30,246 nt of DNA from an uncultured Oscillospiraceae bacterium. GTDB taxonomy: Bacteria > Bacillota > Clostridia > Oscillospirales > Oscillospiraceae. Every line of letters begins with the position of its first letter. Position 1 is the stretch's first letter. The notes below the pieces were generated by a model. It was not told where the DNA came from and did not search any database. It saw nothing but the letters and a program-made list of their open reading frames with translations. This document shows positions 16,772 to 24,470 of the stretch, piece after piece. The DNA is taken from assembly GCA_934572325.1 (NCBI GenBank), contig CAKTKT010000019.1:1-30246 (forward strand), read 5' to 3'. Both the position numbers and the translations under genes were made by a program.

Positions 16772-17509
16772 TTATCCCACCAGTCCTGCCAGCAGAAACA
16801 TCGGCGCATCCTCAAGATCGTGCTCACGGAGGACGCGCTTTCCAACGTCACGGTCAATTTCGCACGCTGAGAAGCCGCAGTGCAGCAGCAACTCCCGATC
16901 CCACTCGGGTCTCGGCTTGCCGCTGATCGGCATAGACAGCGTAATATCCGCGTTTTCGCGCTCAAGCTCCGGCGTGATGCCGCAGTGACCGTAGACCTCA
17001 GTGGGTCTGATATACGAGTCGCGCTGCCGGTTATGGCGGACATTATCCCCGTAATTTGCGTCAAAATTCAACAGCACGCCGCCGGGGCGCAGCACGCGCC
17101 GCCACTCGCGGTAGGCAAGCTCGGTGTCCGGCAGTGTCCACGTCAGATTTCGCGTGACAACCGCGTCAAAGGAGGCGGCGGGAAAGTCCGTGTTCATCGC
17201 GTCCATGAGCATAAAACGCGCTATGCTCCCGAATGCCCGCGCCGCGGACTCCGCCTCGGCGAGCATTGCTGGAGTCAAGTCGATGCCGGTCACGCAATGT
17301 CCCTCATTGGCAAGCAAAATCGAAAAATAACCCGTTCCCGTGCCGACGTCCAAAATATCAAGACGCTTCCCGCCGGGAAAATAGCGCCCCATCTCCTTGA
17401 GCCAGCGTTTCCCTATCTCCTTGTCGTTCAGCTCATTTCTGCGCACTATGCCGAAATCGTGTGCGCGTACCGTCCAATAGTTTTTGATGCGCATTTCCAT
17501 GTCACGCAT
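16772..17509 (-). CDS. Class I SAM-dependent methyltransferase (operon-distal)
   Basis: A 245-residue Rossmann-fold methyltransferase. Motif I is ILDVGTGTGYFSILLA (about residue 52), motif II ends VTGIDL, and VVTRNLTWTLPD marks the motif IV region, followed by EWRRVLRPGGVLLNFDANYG. It is the last gene of the eight-gene operon. Its ATG at 17509 overlaps the deacylase stop (ATGCGTGA), with GGGGAG about 10 bases upstream, so the two are translationally coupled. An in-frame upstream start and inner ATGs at 17500 and 17494 are alternatives. It is paralogous to the methyltransferase that opens the operon. The acceptor molecule is unknown; fixed coupling to a transporter suggests a small molecule. 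Confidence 0.88.
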   Translation of the reverse strand: MRDMEMRIKNYWTVRAHDFGIVRRNELNDKEIGKRWLKEMGRYFPGGKRLDILDVGTGTGYFSILLANEGHCVTGIDLTPAMLAEAESAARAFGSIARFMLMDAMNTDFPAASFDAVVTRNLTWTLPDTELAYREWRRVLRPGGVLLNFDANYGDNVRHNRQRDSYIRPTEVYGHCGITPELERENADITLSMPISGKPRPEWDRELLLHCGFSACEIDRDVGKRVLREHDLEDAPMFLLAGLVG

Positions 17510-18440
17510 TGCTGTCAAGCTCCCCATAAGCAATCATCGGCGTTCCGCTCTCAATGCCGAGGGCTGCCGCCTGATACAGGATTACGCCCTCACATTCCGC
17601 GCGGCACTCGTATAAAGCTCCGCCGAATATATCCCTTATATTGCCCAATTTCTCGCCGTTGTGAACCTTATCGCCCGCTTTATGCGCGGGATACCAGCAG
17701 CCGTTCAAGGGCGCTGTCTCGTGAAAAAAACGCTCTATCAGGCTGGGCTTTGTCTCTCGGTAAGAAATTCCGTCGTTCAGCAGACCGCAAAAGCGGAGTA
17801 TATTCTCCACATCGGCTTCATCCTGCCGAACCTCATCCTCGCTCCACAGCCCGCACTGCCCGCGCTCTATTATGATTGCAGGCACGCCGCAGAGTCCGGC
17901 ATAGCCGTAAAAGCCGTTCGTGGTGCTTGAGCGGACGATATACTCGACCTCGACACAGCGGGCAAGCGCCTCGGAATGTGCGCATACCTCCGGCGCGGCG
18001 GCACCCTGAAAATACACATGCGGCACAAGATACTCACAGCCACCGCCCGAATGGAGGTCAATTATGCAGTCCGCGCCGCGAATGACATTCTCCTCAAGAT
18101 ATGCCGCAAGGCGCTGTGTCGGGCTGCCCCCGGCATTTCCGGGGAACTCGCGGTTCAGGTTTTTTCCGTCCGCAGGGAAAACGTCGCTGCTGCGCTCAAT
18201 AAGCCCGTCATAATTAAATGCGTGGACAAGATGCAGCTCACCCCGTATATCCTCAGGGCGAAGGCGCTCTGCAAGGCGGCGCATAGCCTCAATCCCTACA
18301 TATTCGCGGCTGTGTACCCCGGCGGAGACGACGATGCGTCGCCCCGGCGCAGCCCCGTATATGACAGTCTCCGGATATAAAAGCTCCGTTTCCGGAACGC
18401 TGACAAAGCGCCGCTCCTTCTTATTAAAAATAGCTTGCAT
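17502..18440 (-). CDS. Succinylglutamate desuccinylase/aspartoacylase-type M14 deacylase
   Basis: A 312-residue zinc hydrolase. The zinc site is visible: His43 and Glu46 in AGVHSREYVG, then His130 in CIIDLHSGGG. The substrate-carboxylate motif NLNREFPG lies at 94-101 and the catalytic glutamate is probably the one in PAIIIERG. A C-terminal beta-rich domain with HKAGDKVHNGEKLG resembles that of aspartoacylase relatives. These enzymes cleave N-acyl amino acids or peptide-like amides in the cytoplasm. Its start shares one base with the stop of the ATPase gene before it (TAATG), and its stop overlaps the following methyltransferase. The tight coupling implies it acts on what the transporter brings in. 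Substrate not identifiable. Confidence 0.87.
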   Translation of the reverse strand: MQAIFNKKERRFVSVPETELLYPETVIYGAAPGRRIVVSAGVHSREYVGIEAMRRLAERLRPEDIRGELHLVHAFNYDGLIERSSDVFPADGKNLNREFPGNAGGSPTQRLAAYLEENVIRGADCIIDLHSGGGCEYLVPHVYFQGAAAPEVCAHSEALARCVEVEYIVRSSTTNGFYGYAGLCGVPAIIIERGQCGLWSEDEVRQDEADVENILRFCGLLNDGISYRETKPSLIERFFHETAPLNGCWYPAHKAGDKVHNGEKLGNIRDIFGGALYECRAECEGVILYQAAALGIESGTPMIAYGELDSNA

Positions 18441-19186
18441 TATTTTATCTCCATTACCGAGCTTAGCAGCGCCTTTGTATACTCATGTCGGGGGTGTGAG
18501 ATTATCTCGGCGGTGTTCCCGCCCTCGACAATTTTCCCATCCTTCATAACTATGACACGTGAGCAAAGCTCGCTCACTACGGCGAGGTCGTGCGACACAA
18601 AGAGCACCGACATATTGCGCCGCGAGCATATGGACCTGATGAGAGCGAGCACCTGCGCTTGCGTTGAAACGTCGAGCGCGCTTGTTATCTCGTCGCAGAG
18701 GAGGATCTGCGGCTCCACTGCAACCGCGCGCGCAATGGCAAAGCGCTGGCACTGCCCGCCGCTCAGCTCGCCCGGATAGCGCGCGGCAAACTCCGCGTCA
18801 AGCCCGACAAGGGCGCACAGCGCTGCCATATCTACCGCCTTACTGCGCCCGAGGAGGCTTTTCACGCTGTCCTGTATCGAGCTGCGGATGCGCCGGCGCG
18901 GCTGAAACGAGCCGGCAGCGTCCTGAAATATCATCTGCATCAGGCGAAGCTCACTGCGGCTGCGCCTTGCGCCAAGCTCCGCGCCCCGGCAGCAGAGCTT
19001 GCCCGAGTCCGGCGCCTCAAGCCCGCTTATGACGCGCAGAAGCGTGCTTTTCCCGCTTCCGCTCTCGCCGACAACGCCCAGAAGCTCCCCCTCCTCAAGA
19101 GAGAGCGAGACGTCACGGAGCGCGGCTATGCTGCGCCCGCGGGAGGAATATTGCTTGTTTATATTCTTGACCTCTAATATGCTCAT
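18440..19186 (-). CDS. Nickel/peptide-type ABC transporter ATPase, second subunit
   Basis: A 248-residue ATPase of the oligopeptide/nickel importer class. Walker A is GESGSGKST (about 38-46), the signature is LSGGQCQR, Walker B is ILLCDEITSALD and the switch histidine is in VSHDLAVVS. The usual DEPTSALD has Ile in place of Pro. The C-terminus stops soon after HEYTKALL, so the long oligopeptide-type C-terminal extension is missing; length matches NikE/CntF (about 250-270) rather than DppF/OppF (over 300). Its ATG overlaps the stop of the first ATPase gene (ATGA). It forms an ATPase pair with the gene at 19183-19971 on the cytoplasmic face. Confidence 0.92.
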   Translation of the reverse strand: MSILEVKNINKQYSSRGRSIAALRDVSLSLEEGELLGVVGESGSGKSTLLRVISGLEAPDSGKLCCRGAELGARRSRSELRLMQMIFQDAAGSFQPRRRIRSSIQDSVKSLLGRSKAVDMAALCALVGLDAEFAARYPGELSGGQCQRFAIARAVAVEPQILLCDEITSALDVSTQAQVLALIRSICSRRNMSVLFVSHDLAVVSELCSRVIVMKDGKIVEGGNTAEIISHPRHEYTKALLSSVMEIK

Positions 19187-19971
19187 GCTCCACCTCGCAG
19201 TCTGGGCACGACCTCAATGAGCGACCGTGTGTATTCGTGCTCCGGCGCACTCAGAACACGCGCCGCACTGCCGCACTCGACGATGCGCCCCTTGTAGATG
19301 ACCGCTATCCGGTCTGCAAGAAACTGCGCGAGGGCAAGGTTATGCGTCACGATAATCTGCGACGTACCTCCCTCGTCGCGGAGCTTTTTCAGCTCTAGCG
19401 CGACCTGAAGCTGAGTGCTTGCGTCAAGGGCGCTTGTCGGCTCGTCGGCAAGGAGTATTTTTTGCCCCAGCATGAGTGCAAGGGCGATGGCGATGCGCTG
19501 ATTCATACCGCCGCTCATCTCGTAGGGGCGGCAGGCAAGCAGCTTTTCCGTGTCCGGCAGTCCGAGGCGTGCAAAGACCTCGGCGGCGGAGCGAGAAAAG
19601 GTCTCAGGGTCATATTTGCCGTGACTTTTGAGCGCCGCTATAAACTGCTTCTCATAGCTTCGTATCGGATTAAAGGAGGCGGCGGGGTTTTGAAAAATCA
19701 TGCCGAAGGTCGATGTGCACAGCGCATGACGCGCCTTTTCCGCAAGCGGCTCAACGTGCAAGCCATCAATAATAAGCTCGCCCCCTGTGAGCCGCACTGC
19801 CGGGTCTATCCCGACGATAGCGAGCAGGAGCGTGCTTTTCCCGCTTCCGCTTTCTCCGACAACGCACAATGTCTCGCCCTGATGCAGCACGAGGCTTATA
19901 TCCGATATTACGTCCTCCCCGCCGTATCCGGCGCTGAAGGAGCGGAGAACCAAGGCTTCCTTATTATTCAT
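19183..19971 (-). CDS. Nickel/peptide-type ABC transporter ATPase, first subunit
   Basis: A 262-residue ATPase with Walker A GESGSGKST (about 37-45), signature MSGGMNQR, Walker B ILLADEPTSALD and the switch histidine in VTHNLALAQ. The signature carries Met-Asn where Gln is common, as in some DppD/NikD proteins. The C-terminus, beginning HEYTRSLIEVVP, is short, as in NikD/CntD. The ATG follows GGAGG by 7 bases and overlaps the permease stop codon (ATGA). It powers import together with the second ATPase. Confidence 0.92.
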   Translation of the reverse strand: MNNKEALVLRSFSAGYGGEDVISDISLVLHQGETLCVVGESGSGKSTLLLAIVGIDPAVRLTGGELIIDGLHVEPLAEKARHALCTSTFGMIFQNPAASFNPIRSYEKQFIAALKSHGKYDPETFSRSAAEVFARLGLPDTEKLLACRPYEMSGGMNQRIAIALALMLGQKILLADEPTSALDASTQLQVALELKKLRDEGGTSQIIVTHNLALAQFLADRIAVIYKGRIVECGSAARVLSAPEHEYTRSLIEVVPRLRGGA

Positions 19972-20786
19972 CCGCGTGCCTCCACATCAAGATAGTCTCG
20001 CGCGCTGTCGCCCAGGAGATTAAAGACCATGACGGTAATAACAGTCGCCGCCGCCGGAACAAGCACCGGCCACGGGTTTAGCTGGATATAGGCGCGCGCC
20101 TGATTTATCATGCTGCCCCACTCTGCCCGCGGCTCCGTCACGCCGATACCGAGGAAGGAGAGCCCTGCAATGCCTATCATCGTCGTGCCCATCTGGGTGG
20201 CGGCGTTGACGAGAAGAGGACCTAGAATATTGGGGAGCAGATACTTGAACATGACGCTAAAGCCCCGACAGCCGCTCAGACGCGCGGCGGAGACATAGGG
20301 CTCATTTTTAAGTGCCAGAACCTCTGCTCTTGCAAGGCGGGCGTAGAGCGTCCATGCCGATACGCCCATGGCAAGCATGGCGTTGAGCATGCCGCCGCCG
20401 AGTATGCCCGCCACGGCAATAGCCAGAACCATCTGCGGAAAGGCAAGGAAAATATCGGTAAGGCGCATTATTATCATATCGGCCGCTCCGCCGTAGTAGC
20501 CCGCCAGCATACCTAGAAGGCTGCCGAGCACAAAGGTCACGGAGACGATGCAGACGGCGGAGAATATCGAGGTGCGCGCCCCCATCATTATGCGGGAGCA
20601 GACACAGCGCCCGTAGCGGTCGGTGCCAAGGGGAAACAGGGCGCTCGGTTCCTCATTCATGTGGGCGGCGCTGGTGACCGTCGGGTCATTGGGAACGAGC
20701 AGCGGCGCAGCAACGCTGAATGCCGTCAGCAGCAGGGCGAGGATTAAAAAGGCGATAAGCCGCGCTTTGTTCATCTTTTTGCTCAT
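19968..20786 (-). CDS. Nickel/peptide-type ABC transporter permease, DppC/NikC-like
   Basis: A 272-residue inner-membrane permease. It has an N-terminal helix (FLILALLLTAFSVAAPLL), the DppC-type outer segment with PLGTDRYGRCVCSRIMMGAR, then the binding-protein-dependent domain with an EAA-like loop around LSGCRGFSVMFKYLLPNILG. Length is close to NikC (about 277). The ATG at 20786 has GGAGG 10 bases upstream; a GTG three codons earlier sits too close to that site. The gene starts just before the end of the preceding permease gene and overlaps the next ATPase gene. Confidence 0.92.
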   Translation of the reverse strand: MSKKMNKARLIAFLILALLLTAFSVAAPLLVPNDPTVTSAAHMNEEPSALFPLGTDRYGRCVCSRIMMGARTSIFSAVCIVSVTFVLGSLLGMLAGYYGGAADMIIMRLTDIFLAFPQMVLAIAVAGILGGGMLNAMLAMGVSAWTLYARLARAEVLALKNEPYVSAARLSGCRGFSVMFKYLLPNILGPLLVNAATQMGTTMIGIAGLSFLGIGVTEPRAEWGSMINQARAYIQLNPWPVLVPAAATVITVMVFNLLGDSARDYLDVEARG

Positions 20787-20791
20787 GCCTC

Positions 20792-21739
20792 TCACTCCTC
20801 CATGACTCTGGGGTCTATGAGCATATAAAGCATATCCGTCAGGAGGTTAATCAGCACGTAGACCGTTGAGATAAACAGCACAAAGCCATGTATCACCGGG
20901 TAATCGTGCGCGTTGATGGCGTCCATCACGAGCGCGCCGAGCCCCGGCCAGCGGAATATAGTCTCGATGACGACGCTTCCGCCGAGGAGCGTTCCGATGG
21001 AGAGGGCAACTATCGTCATTATGGACGGCAGGGCATTGTGCAGAACATCGCCCCAGAGGATATAGCGCTCCTTTGTGCCGCGTACACGCGCCGCGAGCAC
21101 GTATTCCCGCCCAAGCTCCTCCAAAAGCTGCGCGCGAAACTGCCGCACAAAGCGGGAGCACATCGGTATTGAGAGCGCAAGGCAGGGAAGCAGCAGCCCC
21201 TTGAGGCTCCTTCCCGCAATGACGGGCAGAAGCTTGAGCTTAATGCAGAAATAGTACATGAGCAGCACGGAGATCAGGAAATTCGGCAGAGAATTGCCGA
21301 TAAAGCAGACAAATCTGACGAGGTGGTCAAAAACACCGTTTTTCCTGACGGCGCAGAGTATGGCAAGCGGAAGCGACACTAGGAGCGAGAGGGCAAGGCT
21401 TGAGGCGGAGAGGATAAAGGTGAAGCCCATCGCCTTATTGAGCTTCCCGCTCACGGGCATGGAGTCTTTAAACGACAAGCCCAGATCACCGCGGACAGCA
21501 CTGCCCAGCCAGTCGGCATACTGCACGGCAAAGGGGCGCTTCAGCCCCATTGCCTCGCGCTCGATTTCAAGCACCTCCTGCGTGATAGCTACGCCCTGCG
21601 AGCTGAGCTTTTTCTGCGCCGCGTCTCCGGGGGTAATATACATGAGCAGAAAGGTCAGGAAGCTCAGACCTAAGAGTATGACAATAAGCTGCGCCAAGCG
21701 CGTTAGAATATATCTCTTCAAAACATCACCGTTTTCCAT
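20792..21739 (-). CDS. Nickel/peptide-type ABC transporter permease, DppB/NikB-like
   Basis: A permease of up to 315 residues, like NikB (314). The N-terminus, LKRYILTRLAQLIVILLGLS, is typical of DppB/NikB. Six membrane helices follow, with the EAA-like loop RVRGTKERYILWGDVLHNAL. The ATG at 21739 has no ribosome site and lies inside a TATAAT-like string; a TTG at 21721 has GGTGA four bases upstream and yields the family-typical MLKRYIL start, so 21721 may be the true start. The gene follows the binding-protein gene after a 60-base gap that holds a hairpin. Confidence 0.9.
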   Translation of the reverse strand: MENGDVLKRYILTRLAQLIVILLGLSFLTFLLMYITPGDAAQKKLSSQGVAITQEVLEIEREAMGLKRPFAVQYADWLGSAVRGDLGLSFKDSMPVSGKLNKAMGFTFILSASSLALSLLVSLPLAILCAVRKNGVFDHLVRFVCFIGNSLPNFLISVLLMYYFCIKLKLLPVIAGRSLKGLLLPCLALSIPMCSRFVRQFRAQLLEELGREYVLAARVRGTKERYILWGDVLHNALPSIMTIVALSIGTLLGGSVVIETIFRWPGLGALVMDAINAHDYPVIHGFVLFISTVYVLINLLTDMLYMLIDPRVMEE

Positions 21740-21749
21740 TATACAGGAA

Positions 21750-21773
21750 GGACGCCGGCAATGCGGCGTCCTG
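21750..21773 (-). terminator. Intercistronic hairpin between binding protein and permease genes
   Basis: AGGACGCCG and CGGCGTCCT pair perfectly around a 6-base loop. It lies just after the solute-binding gene and before the permeases without a T-run. Such hairpins commonly protect binding-protein mRNA or partly stop transcription so the binding protein exceeds the membrane subunits. Confidence 0.6.
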
Positions 21774-21799
21774 ATCCGTGGAGTTGCTTTTGGCGGTTA

Positions 21800-23374
21800 T
21801 TACTGCGCAATATCCGTGCCCGCATTTATCATGTAGAAGTCAAAGGGGCAGCTTTCGGATATTCCGGTGACCTCCGGACGGGACACGGTGGTCTTGTTGA
21901 AAAGCCCCACGTAGCCGAAAGCGTTGTCGTCAATGGTTATCTGTATTATCTTGTTTGCAAGCTCTGCACGGACGGCAGGAGCAGTCTCGTACTTGAGCTT
22001 TGCTATCATCGCCTCGCACTCGTCGCTGTCAAAGCCGCCGACGTCGTAATATGCGCCGTCGCGTATGGTGCTGTTGATGAAATAATAGGGGTCGCCGTTC
22101 CTGTCGGCTATCATGCAGTACAAACCGATGTCAAAATCATGGGTCGCAATATAGGTTGCGTCCGGATCCTCCTCACAGGTCAGCGTTGCGCCGATGCCGG
22201 CTGCCTTGAGCTGCTCCTGCATGAGCAGGGCGATGCTGTCGAGAGAGCGGGCGGCATAGTAGCAGATGTTGAGGTCTATCGCCCTGCCGTCTTTCTCATA
22301 AATACCGTCGGAGTTGAGGACATAGCCCTCAGCCTCCAGAAGCGCCTTCGCCTTTGCAGTGTCGGGTGCGGGCTTTGTGACCTTGCCGTATGCGGTGGAG
22401 GTGCTGAAGGGACCGACTGCCGCAGTGACCGTGCCGCCGAGGTACTCAGCCATGCTCTCGCAGTCCACCGCGAGGTTCACAGCGGCGCGGAGGGCGGAAT
22501 CCATGCGCTCCTCATTGAGGATATAGAACTGAAGTCTTGTGGCGGGTATCTCGGTGAGCTTATAGGCGTTGGGGTCTGCCTTGTATATCTCCTTCGCGGC
22601 GGCGGTGACGCTGGTGTAGCCATCTATCTCGCCGTTCTGCATGGCCATGAGCTTCGGCTCATCCTCCTGCATATAGTAGAAGATAGCGCCGTCAAGCTTG
22701 ACCTCGCCGCCCCAGTAGTTTTCATTTCTTACGACCTCAACCGTGCCCTCAGGCTCAAAGGACTTGACAACAAAGGGACCTGTAGCAATGGGTGCGTTGT
22801 CAAAATCAGCAGTATTGTCAAGGTCGAGCATCGCAAGCTCCGCGCCCGCGAGGTCGTTTATCATGGTGGGGTAGACGTCGTCTGTAGTTATGACGAGGGT
22901 TTTCTCGTCAAGCGCGGTCATATCGAACTCTGCAAGGTAGGCAAAGCGGCTGTTGACCTCGGCTGCGCGCTCCAGATTGCGCACGGCCATTTCGGCGGTC
23001 AGGGCATTGCCGTTAGAGAAGCGCGCGCCCTCCTTGAGCGTGATGGTCCAGCTCAGACCGTCCTCACTGGTCACCGCCTTTTCAGCCAGCAGCGGCTGCA
23101 CGGAGCTGTCGTCCGCCATACGGAAAAGCGTCTCGGTAATGCCGTAGTTAGAGCTGTACCAGCCGTAATGCTCCTTGTGAGCGTCAATGCTGGGATAGGT
23201 AAAGCTCATGGCGAGCTTGAGAATCTTCGGCTCTGCCGGAGCGGGGGCGGGATTCTCGGCAGCCATGGCATTGTTTTCGGCAGGAGCGGGACTTTCGCCG
23301 CTCATGCCGCAGGCTGCAAGGCTCAAGAGCATCAGCATTGCAAGCATTGCCGCAAAAAAGCGTGTTCTTTTCAT
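21800..23374 (-). CDS. Family 5 solute-binding lipoprotein, NikA/DppA-like
   Basis: A 524-residue lipoprotein that captures substrate outside the membrane for the downstream permeases. The signal peptide ends in lipobox LAAC near residue 22, followed by a Pro/Ala/Glu-rich linker. Family 5 features follow: ITETLFRM, LAEKAVTSEDGLSWTITLKE (about 95), ATGPFVVKS, and RNENYWGGEVKLDGAIF. Length equals that of E. coli NikA (524), which binds nickel as a chelate; peptide-binding relatives are usually a little longer. Ligand residues cannot be assigned by eye. ACGGAGG lies before the ATG. The gap to the preceding methyltransferase gene is only 23 bases, so they share a transcript. Confidence 0.92.
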   Translation of the reverse strand: MKRTRFFAAMLAMLMLLSLAACGMSGESPAPAENNAMAAENPAPAPAEPKILKLAMSFTYPSIDAHKEHYGWYSSNYGITETLFRMADDSSVQPLLAEKAVTSEDGLSWTITLKEGARFSNGNALTAEMAVRNLERAAEVNSRFAYLAEFDMTALDEKTLVITTDDVYPTMINDLAGAELAMLDLDNTADFDNAPIATGPFVVKSFEPEGTVEVVRNENYWGGEVKLDGAIFYYMQEDEPKLMAMQNGEIDGYTSVTAAAKEIYKADPNAYKLTEIPATRLQFYILNEERMDSALRAAVNLAVDCESMAEYLGGTVTAAVGPFSTSTAYGKVTKPAPDTAKAKALLEAEGYVLNSDGIYEKDGRAIDLNICYYAARSLDSIALLMQEQLKAAGIGATLTCEEDPDATYIATHDFDIGLYCMIADRNGDPYYFINSTIRDGAYYDVGGFDSDECEAMIAKLKYETAPAVRAELANKIIQITIDDNAFGYVGLFNKTTVSRPEVTGISESCPFDFYMINAGTDIAQ

Positions 23375-23397
23375 GGTTTACCTCCGTTTATATTTAA

Positions 23398-24153
23398 TTA
23401 TTTGACCGCACAAATCATGAAGCCCGGGGTCGAGGCATAGTTTAGCTGCTCCTCCGGATTCCAAACTCTGCTGCTGACCGTGGTGTCGGCGCTGACGGAT
23501 GAAAAGCCGAGGGTCTTGAGAGTCAGGATGTCCCACTGCGGGCGCAGGGCGCGTCCCATGGGAAGCCGACGGGAGATCGCCTCCATCACGTCGCTCTCGC
23601 CGTAGCTCTCATGATCCTCAACGCCCGCAAGCCTTGTGTTCTCCCGGTCGCGCTCGTATTCAAGCTGCTTTTCGCTGTCAAAGAGATAGGCGTACCAGTT
23701 CGCGTCAAAGTTGAGGAGCACCCCGCCCGGACGCAGCACCCGCCGCCACTCCTCGTAGGCGCGCAGGGGCGAGGGCAGATTCCATGTGAGGTTTCGCGTC
23801 ACGATAACATCAAAGCTGTCATCGGCAAAATCAAGGCTCTGCGCGTCCATGTGCAGAAATTCGATGCTCTCGGCAAGCTCACCCGCGTTATGCACAGCCT
23901 CATTTAGCATGCCCTCGGAGTAGTCGATGGCGGTAACGATGTAGCCGCGGCGGGCAAGGATTATCGCGTAAAAGCCCGGTCCTGTGCCGATATCGAGCAC
24001 ACGAAGCGCACCGTCGGACGTCGGGAAATGCGAGATAAGCTCCTCCGCCCAGACCTGATCCCAGCCGTCGGAGAGGTTTTTGTTGATAACCTCGGTATAA
24101 GAGGGCGCGCGCCGCGTCCAGTACTGACCGATGGATGTCATAAGCTCCGCCAT
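23398..24153 (-). CDS. Class I SAM-dependent methyltransferase (operon-leading)
   Basis: A 251-residue Rossmann-fold methyltransferase and the first gene of the operon. Motif I is VLDIGTGPGFYAIILA (about residue 50), motif II ends VTAIDYSEGM, then IVTRNLTWNLPSP and EWRRVLRPGGVLLNFDANW. These blocks are nearly the same as in the last gene of the operon (16772-17509), so the two are paralogs, while their C-terminal acceptor-binding parts differ. A TTG frame start at 24165 is possible, but the ATG at 24153 has GGAGG five bases upstream. The leading position just before the binding protein suggests a role tied to the transported compound. Substrate unknown. Confidence 0.88.
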   Translation of the reverse strand: MAELMTSIGQYWTRRAPSYTEVINKNLSDGWDQVWAEELISHFPTSDGALRVLDIGTGPGFYAIILARRGYIVTAIDYSEGMLNEAVHNAGELAESIEFLHMDAQSLDFADDSFDVIVTRNLTWNLPSPLRAYEEWRRVLRPGGVLLNFDANWYAYLFDSEKQLEYERDRENTRLAGVEDHESYGESDVMEAISRRLPMGRALRPQWDILTLKTLGFSSVSADTTVSSRVWNPEEQLNYASTPGFMICAVK

Positions 24154-24238
24154 CACAGCCTCCAAAGCATTTACGGCAGCGCCGCATTAGCCGTCAGGTG
24201 CAGCAGGCGTGTTATGCGGTGTTGCCTTATATAAAAAT

Positions 24239-24268
24239 ATTATAAATCAGCTTTTTTGCCTCGCACAA
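24239..24268 (-). promoter_or_regulatory. Promoter of the methyltransferase/transporter operon
   Basis: On the minus strand: TTGTGC (24263-24268), an 18-base spacer and TATAAT (24239-24244), about 86 bases before the ATG. A perfect CCCCCATGGGGG dyad lies one base upstream of the -35. Confidence 0.6.
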
Positions 24269-24269
24269 G

Positions 24270-24281
24270 CCCCCATGGGGG
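24270..24281. promoter_or_regulatory. C5-AT-G5 dyad next to the operon promoter, candidate operator
   Basis: CCCCCATGGGGG is a perfect 12-bp palindrome abutting the -35 box. C-tract/G-tract dyads of this form are typical of CsoR/RcnR-family metal-sensor operators. No such regulator gene is in the window. The rest of this 317-base gap (24154-24470) holds only a G-rich tract at 24301-24320 and the hairpin at 24345-24379; I see no gene in it. Confidence 0.4.
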
Positions 24282-24344
24282 ATATTTTTTTAAGGCGGAA
24301 CGAGTGGGGAGGGGGGGCGGAATCGGCGCTGCGGCGGTTAGTAA

Positions 24345-24379
24345 AGCATCGGAGCGCCGAATCCCGGCGCTCCGATGCT
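24345..24379 (-). terminator. Hairpin terminator after the P-loop-like gene
   Basis: AGCATCGGAGCGCCG and CGGCGCTCCGATGCT form a perfect 15-bp stem around a 5-base loop. On the minus strand it is followed by TTTACTAA. It separates the 24471-25058 gene from the operon promoter. Confidence 0.75.
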
Positions 24380-24470
24380 GATATATTTATTCGGATTTAT
24401 ATTTGTCGTTTCATACCTATTCAATTCAATAGTCAATGCACCGCTGGGCGCGTTATTATTCAATCGCGGC

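Noticed and set aside
16636..16926. Plus-strand ORF starting at the end of argS
   Set aside because: It reads through the terminator hairpin and the antisense of the methyltransferase, with low-complexity Ser/Gly/Thr content.
18440..19971. ATPases as oligopeptide DppD/DppF
   Set aside because: Both lack the long C-terminal extension of Dpp/Opp ATPases; lengths fit NikD/NikE better, so a specific dipeptide assignment was not made.
21761..23440. 559-codon plus-strand frame opposite the solute-binding protein
   Set aside because: No ribosome site or motifs, and the opposite strand encodes a textbook lipoprotein.
24301..24320. G-rich tract, possible quadruplex
   Set aside because: The runs are G4 and G7 with too few separate G-tracts in reach to argue for a quadruplex; left as a composition note.
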